The notes beneath the pieces are model-generated. The model was not told the origin of the DNA. It worked only from the letters and a program-made list of their open reading frames with translations, and did not search any database. 64,000 bases of DNA from Cyathus striatus (lineage: Eukaryota > Basidiomycota > Agaricomycetes > Agaricales > Nidulariaceae): NCBI GenBank assembly GCA_025738555.1, contig JAOVFP010000001.1:6200001-6264000 (forward strand), in the 5' to 3' direction. Positions 23,721-33,183 of the stretch are shown here, piece by piece. The stretch's first letter is position 1, and every line of letters begins with the position of its first letter. Made by a program: the position numbers and the translations under genes.

Positions 23721-24499
23721 GGAGGAGGGGGAGGGAGGGAGACATACCATACTACTCAATCCTGTAACCCACTAAATGTCTTTGAATACATTACTCCCCC
23801 CTATTGTATGGTGAAATCGAAAGGGATCGAGGCAGGGAGGACGATCCCATGCATATTGACACAGTGTGGTATGTTGACAACACGTGTATCTTGCAGTGTC
23901 GAACGCAGCATTGCCGTATTGACATGAAGCACGCATGTGGGAGTGGGGGCTGTAATCGATAACAAAGTTTCAGCTGTGTGGATATATATACGTGCTAAAA
24001 AAAACTCACCCGCAAGCAACCGCCAATGAATGCAGGTGGGTCAATGTGTCAAATGCAATGCTGCTGTATCAATATGAAGTGCACATGTGGAAGTGGGGGC
24101 TGTAATCGATAAGGTGTCAGTTGTGTGAATATTGATGTGCTAAAAAAAAGAGACTTACCTAAAAGCGACTGCTGACGAATGCTGGTGGATTGACAATGGT
24201 GAGAGTCGACAGTGGTGAGGGAGAAGGGAATCGATCCTAAAGAAACAGTGGTCAGTACTCATTGATATCGATGGATATCGATCATCTGCAATGTGAATAA
24301 ACTTACCTAGTGTGAAACAGTGCTCTATGACATAGAGTTAAACAGAGCAAGGGGGGGAGCAGAATGGTGTTGGTGGTGGTGGAAGGACAGTGGGAGATTT
24401 GTGGTATGACAGCAAACACGTGGGAAGTTATTTGATGTTGCACAAAAAAAATTGGCAGGTAGAGAGTATAAGGTGACTATATAGCATATAGCACCTTTG

Positions 24500-24612
24500 A
24501 GAAATAAGGTCATATGGTGCAGTGGTTAAGTGTGCCGGTTGTGGGAAATACATGGCTGGTTTTGTGAGGTTGAGCATTCAAACACTGGTGTGAACACTCT
24601 TTTTTTTATATG
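24500..24612 (+). other. tRNA-like segment with T-run
   Basis: 'TATGGTGCAGTGGTTAAGTG' (about 24511) is a near-perfect tRNA A-box/D-arm. 'GAGCATTCAAACAC' (about 24574) is a degraded B-box position, and a T8 run follows at about 24600. Acceptor stem pairing fails, so it is a tRNA relic or SINE-like head, not an active gene. Confidence 0.35.
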
Positions 24613-24639
24613 CTATACTATATATAGTAAGAGTAATGT

Positions 24640-24897
24640 TCCATTTGCACTTCATGTGAATTACACATGAATTTCACATACATTTAGAGTGAATGTGAAT
24701 CTGGAATGTGAAAATTCACATGAATATTAGGTGAATCTTTCACCTGAAATTCATGTGAATAGATGAAGTTCATGTGAAGTTCACATGAAATTCATGTGAA
24801 ATTCATGTGAATTAATTTGCAGCATTCTCACCCAAAAATTGAAAAAATAGTGGGTAAAAAGTTCACATGAACTTCACCAATTCACATGTAAGGGGGG
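24640..24897. repeat. Right subterminal TTCATGTGAA-type repeat block
   Basis: Mirror of 15190-15445: dense TTCACATGAA/TTCATGTGAA words ending next to the G-run of the right terminus. Confidence 0.7.
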
Positions 24898-25176
24898 GGA
24901 GTGCAAAGAGTTCCCTTTACTCCACTATGACCAGCTTTCTCTTTTATCTGTTCCTTGTAGTTATCCATGTCTTTTGCATTCTGCATTCATACTTAAAACT
25001 CCCATACTTCATATATATAAGACTTCCACATTGTACCAGTAGTGTAAAAATTTAGTTCTGGTCAAGACATTAACTGTACAAGTCCAAAAGTCATGTGACC
25101 AATGAGTTTAAAGAACAGTTTAATCAGTTTCAGAAGTCTCTAGGTTGGATTGAGCAAGGATGCCAGTATTGAAAGA

Positions 25177-25420
25177 GGAAGGTCATTACACTAACCCACA
25201 GTCTCATTGGATTCCAATGAGTCCAGTGAGAGTCTCCAAGACTCTGATGAGAATTAGCATTAATTTTAGTGGGAGTATTGAGAGTGTGGAGAGAGTCCAG
25301 TGAGATTACATATAATTTTGTATCTCACTAAACTCTCACTAAATTCCCATTGGTGAGACTCTCAGAGAGTCCAATGACATTATACTGAGAGGTGTCTCAG
25401 AGAGTCCTATGGGAATATAC
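25177..25420. repeat. Inverted-repeat MITE remnant
   Basis: It begins AAGGTCATTACACT, the terminus type of the 57825-59835 family, followed by GTGAGAGTCTCC/GGTGAGACTCTC-type inverted words similar to 51960-52080. I could not place the right end or a target duplication. Confidence 0.4.
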
Positions 25421-25429
25421 TCCTAGCTC

Positions 25430-26040
25430 GAAAATCACATGATCAAAAGTCACATGACATGGTCCATGCATATGTGTAGTAGATCTTGTTGTCATGGTTT
25501 GTGTGTGTTAATGGTCTGTGCACATTGATAGTCTGTGCATGGGAATGGTCTGTGCATGCTAATGGTCCATGCATATTGATTTCATTTTTCATGTGATCAG
25601 AACATCAGACACATCCAGACTCACTATTTGCACTGCACAACAATGACAAATATCCCACTTCTTCTCCTCCCCTCCTCTCTCCTTCCTTTCTCCTCACTTG
25701 TGTGATATGTAATCCTCCATTTGGCACTTCAGGCATGTTGGGCATTGGGCAGAAGTATTGGGATCAATGGTAAGTATTTTCTTTTTTTGTATCTATTCAA
25801 TCTCACACATTTTTTTAGCAGCACCTGATATTCTATCTCAATGAATGCACATGGTGTTTGACAGCATGGGCAATATCTTCAGTGTGGGCTCAGTTTGCAT
25901 GGGCAAATACAGCATTCATTAGCATGGGCAATCATGGAACCCCCCTTCCCTTCTCTCAGCATAGGTAATTGTAATGCTACCCCCTCCCTGCTGTGTAGAA
26001 TGACAATGCACCACCTCTGGTCCCCCATTTCACAGCATAG
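25430..26040. other. Repeat-rich intergenic stretch, no gene seen
   Basis: Short direct repeats: 'ggtctgtgca' five times at 25500-25570, and 'gcatgggcaa' or 'agcataggtaat' several times at 25860-26040. No coding signal. Confidence 0.5.
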
Positions 26041-26050
26041 GATGACACAC

Positions 26051-26630
26051 TAGTGCTGACAACTATTGTCATGCTTCATACTGCAATTGCAGTAAACTTA
26101 CTTGGGGATATACAACTACAGCATGTGAAGCTACTTCTATAGAGTTGCAGGTGCAACTTCATAGCTAGTTCTACTTTGTACAATTGCAGTGAGAGCTTCA
26201 CCATTGCTTCTTTAAATTACAGCTATTACTTCATGATTGGAATTCACTACTACTTCATCAAATTGCAATAATTGCTTCACCATTTATGGTCTGCTTCTAA
26301 TGGTTGCAATCTAAGCTTCATAGCTACTTCATGCACTTGCAATCTAAGCTTCATGACTGCTTCATTTATCTGCATAAGTTACTTCATCAGTGTAGTTTGA
26401 CTTCATATAGTTGCAGTATGAGCTTCATTACTGCTTCATTTATTTACAGTATTTGCTTCATGATTGTATATCTACTTCATGTACTTGCAGTCTCAGCTTC
26501 ACAGAAGCTTCATTAAATTACAACAATCACTTCACTATTTCTGTTCTACTTCATATGGTTTCAATCAGAGCTTCTGCAGGACTTGTTTCACTTTTGTATG
26601 TCTACTTCATGTAGTTGTAGTATGAAGGGC
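26051..26630. repeat. Half of a fold-back-type element (same family as 49601-54770)
   Basis: It starts CACTAGTGCTGACAACTATT with ACTGCAATTGCAGTAAAC soon after, matching the terminus at 49601. It continues with TTGCAGT...CTTCAT tandem words. No mirrored arm follows, so one arm has been lost or diverged. Confidence 0.6.
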
Positions 26631-26634
26631 TCTT

Positions 26635-26850
26635 ACTATATAAATACTGATACAAATTCAAATGGATTTGAAAGAGTTACAATGGCATGAATGGAAATTA
26701 TAAATACATGGGAAAGGTTAAATAATACATTCAGACCAATCCATTCTGTTGATTTCAACGTTCATAGGCTCGTTTTAAACGCATCGTGGAGGGCATTTAC
26801 CATACAAAAACCGATACAAATTCGAAGTAATTTGAAAGAGTTACAAGAGG
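26635..26850. repeat. Pair of ~48-bp direct repeats
   Basis: 'GATACAAATTC' followed by 'ATTTGAAAGAGTTACAA' occurs at about 26648 and 26812, about 160 bp apart. The second copy retains CpG ('accgatacaaattcg') where the first has TpG or CpA. Confidence 0.6.
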
Positions 26851-27159
26851 TTTAAATTTGCTATGCCATCCTGATTTCATGATTCAACCTCAGTTCAACC
26901 CTGCGGGCTGAACAAAATTCAAAACTTGCTCACTGACATTGAAATGCATACATAAGTAACATAAGGTTGGCACAATTTCATCCACCAATGGAAAGAAGAT
27001 CTTAAGCATTTCTGCACAGCACAATGCTTCGCTACCTGAGCATGCACATACAAGTTCTGAAAATTTGAGATTTGATTTCACCGCTTGTTATTCTATAAAA
27101 GAGCACCTTGATTATGAGCTAGATGCATACTTCAATTTCTGAATCTTTAATACCTTTCA

Positions 27160-27395
27160 ATGGATATCTTATCTATTCCTGGTAAGTACAACCCCCACCA
27201 TTTTTAGTGCTGCCTGTTCTGACATTGATACATCTTGTGTGTATTATTTTGTAGGATCTGCAGTTGGCATCAAGAGAGCATTCTCTGGGGGTTGAGATAC
27301 TGTATCGTTGTGTCGTGCAAGCCTTTCAGTGGAGACTATACATATGTTGATATTGGCGAAATGTCGAGTTCGTACTCTTTGTGCTAGCAGGGCCA
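27160..27395 (+). pseudogene. hAT transposase C-terminal fragment
   Basis: MDILSIP is followed by a GT-AG gap (GTAAGTAC near 27182 to TTTTGTAG near 27255). It then continues SAVGIKRAFSGG, a TGA, and DTVSLCRASLSVETIHMLIL. This matches the dimerisation block at the C-terminus of hAT transposases, where the family has G-R-D-T and S-L-R-R-A-S-L. The stop and the Cys correspond to CGA-to-TGA and CGT-to-TGT changes. Only about 60 codons survive. The terminus-like sequence ending 'gtgtacagccct' at about 27619 may be the end of the same element. Confidence 0.65.
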
Positions 27396-27614
27396 GTGCA
27401 GGAAAGCTTTAATGTTGTTAATCATAACTATAGTGCTTTTCTCCACTTATAAATACACTGCCATATTGGCCGTATGTACCGTATTTAACCATTGACAGTA
27501 CTGTACCATTTTTTCAAGATACAAAAAATGTTTAGATACAGTACAGTTACAGACATACTGTAACCATCTTGTGACCATAACATGTATGCCCATATACCAT
27601 ATATGGTACAGTGT

Positions 27615-27901
27615 ACAGCCCTACTACTGACCTCATTAGCAGCCTGTACTGAGGGACCCTTCACTGTGTCTTGATGCCGTCCAGAAGGGGTAAATCCCTT
27701 AGGCTTCTTCTTTGGTGGCTCATCCTGTTGAGTGGGTCAGTGCTCGTTTAAGTATAATTGGTAAATTGTCATGTATGAGCTCACATTATTGCTGCTGGGT
27801 TTCTTGCCTCGCTTTTTTGGAGCTAAAGATGCTATTGCCTCTGCTGCTCCTTCCTTTGGTACTGGAGCACATTCTGAGCATCTTGCCATACTGTCTGCCA
27901 T
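27615..27901 (-). pseudogene. Possible 5' exons of an unrecognised gene
   Basis: From Met at 27901: MADSMARCSECAPVPKEG, an Ala/Lys-rich stretch with KKRGKKPSSNN, then an intron-like interval (GTGAGC near 27785, CTGACC branch-like motif, CAACAG near 27730). DEPPKKKPKGFTPSGRHQD follows. It ends at a transposon-like terminus near 27619. It resembles the low-complexity basic N-termini of transposon-borne genes such as that at 21499. Function unknown. Confidence 0.4.
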
Positions 27902-27904
27902 AGT

Positions 27905-28415
27905 GATGATGTGTTAGCCTGACTATCACATTTGTTGTTGATGCAGGTAGTATAAAAAATTAGTCATCATCAATTGGGGGCTTGAGACTATACAGGACCT
28001 CCAGGTGAATTAGTAATAGTATGAGGCATATGTTGAGATCTGGTCATCATAATTCTTGGCTCATAATAAAATGATTTGTAATTATTTCAGAGCAGGTATG
28101 TACATGGGTAGCAGGTGTGATGAACCATATCCATACCCATACCCATAAGTACCTGTAACCCATACCTGTGACCTGCATGGGTATGTGGTACCCTTGCTCT
28201 TGCCTACTTCCACCCATTCCCCTGGTTCATCTCTTACCCCCTGTCCTCTGGCCTCTTTGGCCTTCCCACCACTCATTGCCTGACTCATCATCATCTTCTC
28301 CCCTCCTTGTCATAGGTGACCCCCCTTGTCATTGTCTCCCTGCTCATCATCATCTTTCCCTGAAAAGTATCATTGCCAATCCCATTGAGCTTAATCTTAG
28401 ATTCTGGGAAGAGCC
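27905..28415. other. Intergenic with a TACCC-rich, hAT-like terminus
   Basis: Bases 28090-28195 contain clustered 'catacccataccc' and 'gggtatgtggtaccc' words like those at hAT-type ends elsewhere in the window (3710-3840, 13360-13460). No gene and no target duplication seen. Confidence 0.35.
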
Positions 28416-28421
28416 TGAGGT

Positions 28422-28541
28422 GGTAGTGGGCTATGCCACTTGCCAGCCCTATTCTTTATACTTAGAATAGATTTGAGTCACAGTAAACAGTTAATCAAGA
28501 GGGTTGTAGGCTTTGCCACTTGCTGGCCCTATTTCTTTATA
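28422..28541. repeat. GTAGTGGGC...GCCACTTGCCAGCC repeat, two copies
   Basis: Two tandem occurrences (28422-28460, 28501-28541) of a 35-40 bp block containing TGCCACTTGCCAGCCC and 'tttcttta'. Further copies lie at 55836 and 61132. It is probably the conserved end of an unidentified element family. Confidence 0.6.
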
Positions 28542-28679
28542 GGCAACTGCCAAGGGTCTAATGCATTTGCAGTATTACAACTTGATTACAACTCATGCAA
28601 AAGATGGGGATGACTGAATTACTGAGGCAGGAGGACAAAGCATCTCAAGGAGAACACCAAACCAACACTGGTGGAAGCA

Positions 28680-31500
28680 GCAATTATTCATAACAAACCC
28701 ACAAAAAGCAATAAAAATGTACTGTGGAATAAGCTGTATTTTACTTCTCTAACCACCCCCCCCCTCACACGCACACACATCACACCAGTAAGCGCACACC
28801 TACAACACACAACACCCAACACCGAGCCACCCCATCAGCCCATCACAAATCTAAACAGCACAATAATCCAAAAACCCCTGCACCCGTCCCGCCACAGCAG
28901 TCGGAAACTTAAACGCCAAAAGCTTATCACCAAACGTACGCACAATAAGCGCCGTGCCTTCTTTCAAAGCTACACCAAGGTTATCCGTCAGCAAACAACC
29001 CAAGGATCCATACAAAAACGACTCACAATCCCCAATCTCACCTAACACCCCAACGCCCCTCTCCCTCTCACTTTCCCCATCCCTACCATTCCTCTCCTCC
29101 TCCTCAACAATACAGGCAAGTTCGAGTGTCCACCCCTCTATCTCGGCCAAGAACCTCGTGAATGCCTCCAGAATCTTCGGAATATCGCGTTGGACTGTGC
29201 CGAAGGCATCACGGTGGAGCGAAGCTGACGTTAGGAATGATACGACTAGAGAAATGAAGGGGTTAGTAAGGATACAAGTGGCGAGAGAAATCGAGAAATG
29301 TGAGTGGTGGGGGGGGGGGGATTATGTGTCACGTGACAGGAGACAGACGCAAACGCTGACTGTGACTTTAGCAGACAGAAGGCAGCAGATGCTCATATGC
29401 CTCATTTCCAGTTCGAGGAAAGGTAAGCGAACGCTAAAATGAAGCCGTAGACTCCCCAGCGGAGCTTAGCCACGCACGCGCATACGCGGTACAGAGCACC
29501 GAGTCTCGCCCACCTCCCCCCCTCCTCCAATCGAAAATCGGGAAAGTCTGGGGAAGGAGCATCTCAAGCTCACGGAGTAGCGTCCACGAGTTATCACCAA
29601 CAACCCCACAGTCCCAACACATACACACACCCCTCCTCTCCCCCTCAAAAGCCTAAGAAAGAAGAAAAAACGCACCATCAACGACACCCCTAACACCCTC
29701 CCATCCCCTCACACCAACCTCCACAATTCGTCCAACGCGCTCCATCTCCGCCCACTTCTTCAAATCCCCTGTATATGCTCTCACTTCCCCGGGAACCCTT
29801 TCTACAGCCCTTTCTTTAGCCCTCTTCACTAGAGCCGCTATCAATCCAGGTCTCTTGACAGCGGGATCGGAAGGAGCAGCAGGAGGGGGAGAAGTAGCGG
29901 AAGAGGCAGGAGAAGGAGCAGGAGACGAGCTAACGCTCCTAAACAACTCCGGAACGTGATTAACGACATCCACAATAGGCCCATCACTCGCCAACACATC
30001 CAACACTCTCTCCACCTCCGAAGGCCTTCCCGATTTAAACACCCTTTTTCTGAGCACCTGCGCCGGCGATCCCACCTCCACCTCCCTCTTCTTCACTTCC
30101 ACCTTCTGCACACCAGGAGGCGGGGGAGCGGGAGCACCCCTTCTCAGCGTCTCCTGATACCTCTCTCCTAAGAACAAGAGAGAATTGCGGAGTAGAGTAG
30201 CCCAGAGCGTAGGCTGGAACTTCTGATCCGTAAATATCTCCTCCGCGACTCCAGGGAACGTCTGTAACCGATAAAGCAGCTCCTGATAAGCAAAGTACAT
30301 CTGAAAAATGTTCCCCTCCTTGCTCGCTTTCGCATCCGTCCCCTCAATAAGCGCAGCCAATGGTGCATTGGTAAGAATCCTTTGCGATAGCGCGCTATCG
30401 ACGATATATGCAGTTGTGAGCCACGTAAGCGCTGCTATGAACCCTAAGATCGCACTGCGGAGCAGGAGGGAGACGTTTGTGAATGGTAGAACGAGGAACG
30501 ACGTGCGAGGGCGGAGGAGGTGGCCTATGATTGGCTTAAGGAGAGTGTTGATGATGGGTGTGTAGGATAGTATGGGGAAGAAAATGAAGCGGAGGAGGAT
30601 GAAGAGCGCGAATGTGAGTGGGATGGAGACGACGGAGAGGGCGAGGGCTGTGAGTGGCACTGTAAGTATTGAGGGGGGTGCACTTGGGAATGGGGCTCGA
30701 AGGAGGATTGCGCGTAGGGTTTGGAGCGTGATTAAAGGCAAGACGGACAGCAGGAGGTACAGCGTGCGCGGGGAGAGGTAGTATGGGTGTTTTCTGTACG
30801 GTTACACATGTTAGCACAGGAAGAGAAGTAGAAAGAAAACACATACTTTGACTTGACGAAAAGCGATAGCTTTGGGTCTTTTGGTTCAAAGGAATACGCT
30901 AGAAAGATATGCACCGCGAGTGTATCAAGAACGTTGTTTTTGGCTTGTGCATCTTTCACGCCGAAGAGAGAAGGGAAAGGGGCGACGTTCCCCTTGGTCT
31001 AGGTTCTAAAATCTAGTCAGCTCTCTGCTATAAACGAAAGCAAAAAAGCAACCTACCACCAACCCCACCCTTCCTAGCCACCAGCACGGGCAACACCCCC
31101 GCGATCCACAGCAATCCCGTCGCCAGGATCACTTAAACATTAATCAGAATGAGCAGCGTGCCAATCCACCCATCGCCCCCTTGCCATATCGCAGTCCCGC
31201 TCGCCACTGCCCATGCGAGAACGATAGTCCTTGGTAGAATGCACTTGAGCTGTTTTTGGCTTAGGGCGTGGGTGAGGTAGGGCGCGTAGGCGGGGAGAGA
31301 GGGTGCCCGTGAGGAGATGGAGAGGGATGGATGGAGAGGGATGGGTTCGTTACTGCTCGGATGGGCGTTCCAGGAGCTGAGCTGGTCATGGTGCTCTACG
31401 ACGAAAGGAGAGAACAAAGGACTTAAATTGCGTTGGTGCATCATAGCGTCGAGCTTGGGCATCTTCTAGTCTGGGTATCCATATCCATAGCCTATGAACA
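28680..31500. repeat. NDC1-block duplication, copy A
   Basis: Collinear with 33090-35950 from the 3' end of the NDC1-like gene to its upstream region. Many indels show it is older than the NLR-block duplication. Confidence 0.8.
28851..31462 (-). pseudogene. NDC1-like pore membrane nucleoporin, copy A, decayed 5' half
   Basis: Start ATG at 31460-31462 (MPKLDAMM), then a first hydrophobic segment (TIVLAWAVASGTAIW) and a second (LLWIAGVLPVLVARK). After a GT-AG gap (GTATGTG near 30843 to CCGTACAG near 30795), a 362-codon exon runs 30741-29653 with further membrane segments and the conserved 'YFAYQELLYRLQTFP'. The 3' exon ends at 28851 and contains TVQRDIPKILEAFTRFL, diagnostic of the Ndc1 C-terminus. 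Lesions: TAA at 31133-31135 inside the second membrane segment, several stops at 31000-31060, a TGA before 'KMHKPK' (TGG in copy B), and about 25 nt missing near 30930 relative to copy B. Known role: membrane anchor of nuclear pores and spindle pole bodies. An active copy must lie elsewhere if the gene is essential here. Confidence 0.72.
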
Positions 31501-31710
31501 TTGAATATTGTCGAGTCTTCTGTATTGATTTGGGAGAGTCCAGACTCCGGAAGCCGAACCGTCTAAAACAGGATCACGCTGGAGTCTAGACGGTCCGGTA
31601 AAACCCGGTAACCCCCTCCTTCCTTCGTCCCTGCTCCCTTCGCCCTCTCTCCACTCTCCTGTCCTTCTCTCCCGTTTATTCACTCGAATGACTGTTTACG
31701 ATCTCTAAGA
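31463..31710. promoter_or_regulatory. Divergent promoter region between NDC1 copy A and the hypothetical gene
   Basis: About 250 bp separates two divergent ATGs (31462 minus, 31711 plus). It holds pyrimidine-rich tracts ending before 31711, common in fungal promoters. No clear TATA box. Confidence 0.35.
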
Positions 31711-32912
31711 ATGCCTAGTAACACCAAGAAAGCCAACAAGCCGCGCCGAGACCAACGTGCTTACTCAGATCAGCACAAATGCTGTGGCATCAGGGCTCGC
31801 GAGCGACTTCGCCAACACTACGGAACCCATTCTAAATATCAGTGGTGGATCTTAACTGGGTAATGCTAGAGGTGAAGGAGGTGAAGAAGCTGCGAAGGAC
31901 GCTATGGTAGGGTCTAGGTACGTTCATTCAATGAAATTCGGTCTGACAGAAACTGACCACCCTCTTCTCATTCTCTAGCAATGCTGATTCGACTGCTGAG
32001 ACCAAATTACGAACAGCTAGGAGATCTTTTCATCCCTCAAGAATGCATATATAAGCCCCTCCCGATTCTGCAAAGGGTCCTTCTGACTCAGATAAGCTAC
32101 CAAGTACCACTCCTACTCTCGAGACTCCTGATATGTCTGCCATCCATTCGGAAGGCCTTACTATCTTTGAGGAAAGGTCGTCTGCCGCTACTTCCGGCGC
32201 ATCAAGTGAAGATGCCTGTGCTCGAAGCTCGTGTTTGAATCCAAGAGAAGATGATCCCTCGTACACCTACCCAGAAGCTCTAGTAGGCGAAGAAACCCCA
32301 GCCTATGTTTCTTCTTGCACTCTTCTGACAACGCCGAGCCCATTCACCTCCAACGAGTCACATCACTTACCAAAGCCCCGCTACCACATCCGAACCTTCC
32401 AAAGAACCTCTCCGAATCAGAATCCCAGCACGCGGTCAATTCACCAAACGCCCCCACTCGAAAACAGAATCACCCGTCGACAAGAAGCACGAAACCACAA
32501 CCGCTCTTCCTCCTATCAAATTCTCCAAACCCCCCTGGGCTCAAAAGAAAATTTACCAGACTTGATGAGTGCTCAGATCAGACTTACGCCTTTCACACAG
32601 AACTGTTTATGCTCAAAGGGGTGTTTAACTTTCTCTTTACCCCTCTGCGAAGTTATCCAGCTTGGAGGACTCAGATGTGCTCTGCGCAATGGATTCGAAT
32701 GCACTCGGCCCGAGGCCGCAGGACGAGTCATCCTTTCTCCATACACGAATGCACATACGTTTAACAAGGAAGGAAGAATAGTAGATCTAAGTCTCGCCTC
32801 TGTCAAACCGCGTTACCGACCGAAGAGGAGCCGGTCATTGCACAGTGGTGTTATTCTGCGAGATTGTAATAGTGCGAGGCGAGACCTTGAGGGTGCCCAT
32901 GAAAGGTTGTGA
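31711..32912 (+). pseudogene. Unrecognised basic protein gene, probably broken
   Basis: MPSNTKKANKPRRDQRAYSD starts a basic N-terminus. An intron fits at about 31919-31979 (GTACGT, CTGAC branch motif, TTCTCTAG). After it the frame continues ADSTAETKLRTARRSFHPS, is cut by TAA near 32053, and is then open again from MSAIHSEGL (32133) to 32912. A frame mismatch at about 31860 (GGGTAATGC) separates the first exon. A second long frame (32315-32764) overlaps and may be the true frame over part of the region. The 3' half is Arg/Ser/Pro-rich without recognisable domains. It is absent from the B and C copies, so it lies outside the duplicated unit. Function unknown. Confidence 0.4.
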
Positions 32913-33183
32913 TGATGCTTATATGCAAAGAGGAAATGTAGTAGCGTAGATTGTTTAGCTAGGGCGCATTTATAAGTTAGATATAGGTAGCTGTATGAAA
33001 GTCGGAAATACTTTATTCATATGTCGATACTATATATATTATACATACATAACTCTGATGTACATCACATGTCATAGCAAGAAGAAATCGCAATACATTC
33101 ACGACAAACCGCACAAAGAGTAATAAAAATATACCACAAGTAACTACATTTTACTTCTTCAGAGCGCCCAGCCATCCAAATAC
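32913..33183. other. 3' intergenic sequence
   Basis: AT-rich convergent spacer between the plus-strand hypothetical gene and NDC1 copy B. Similarity to 28680-28850 begins near 33090. No gene. Confidence 0.5.

Larger units (their letters stand above)
15164..24913 (-). mobile_element. 9.75-kb KDZ-type DNA transposon carrying two decayed genes
   Basis: The left end is CAGTACTTTGCACT followed by a C-run (15164). The right end is the complement of GAACTCTTTGCACT plus a G-run (24913). CCTTTACT stands immediately outside both (15156-15163, 24914-24921). Next to each terminus is a region of overlapping TTCATGTGAA/TTCACATGAA words. Cargo, all on the minus strand: a disordered-to-globular gene (17863-21499) and a CxC5/CxC6 cysteine-cluster gene (15639-17758). 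That cysteine-cluster class is known from Agaricomycetes as a partner of KDZ transposases, hence the assignment. No transposase catalytic domain is visible, so the element would need help from elsewhere. It contains a nested relative (18665-20235) and GC-rich tandem arrays (21955-23700). Confidence 0.8.

Noticed and set aside
24500..24612. Functional tRNA gene
   Set aside because: A-box is good but the acceptor stem does not pair and the B-box is degenerate.
31711..32912. Intact two-exon gene
   Set aside because: The first exon cannot be joined in frame with the second by a GT-AG intron I can see, and TAA near 32053 interrupts the downstream frame.
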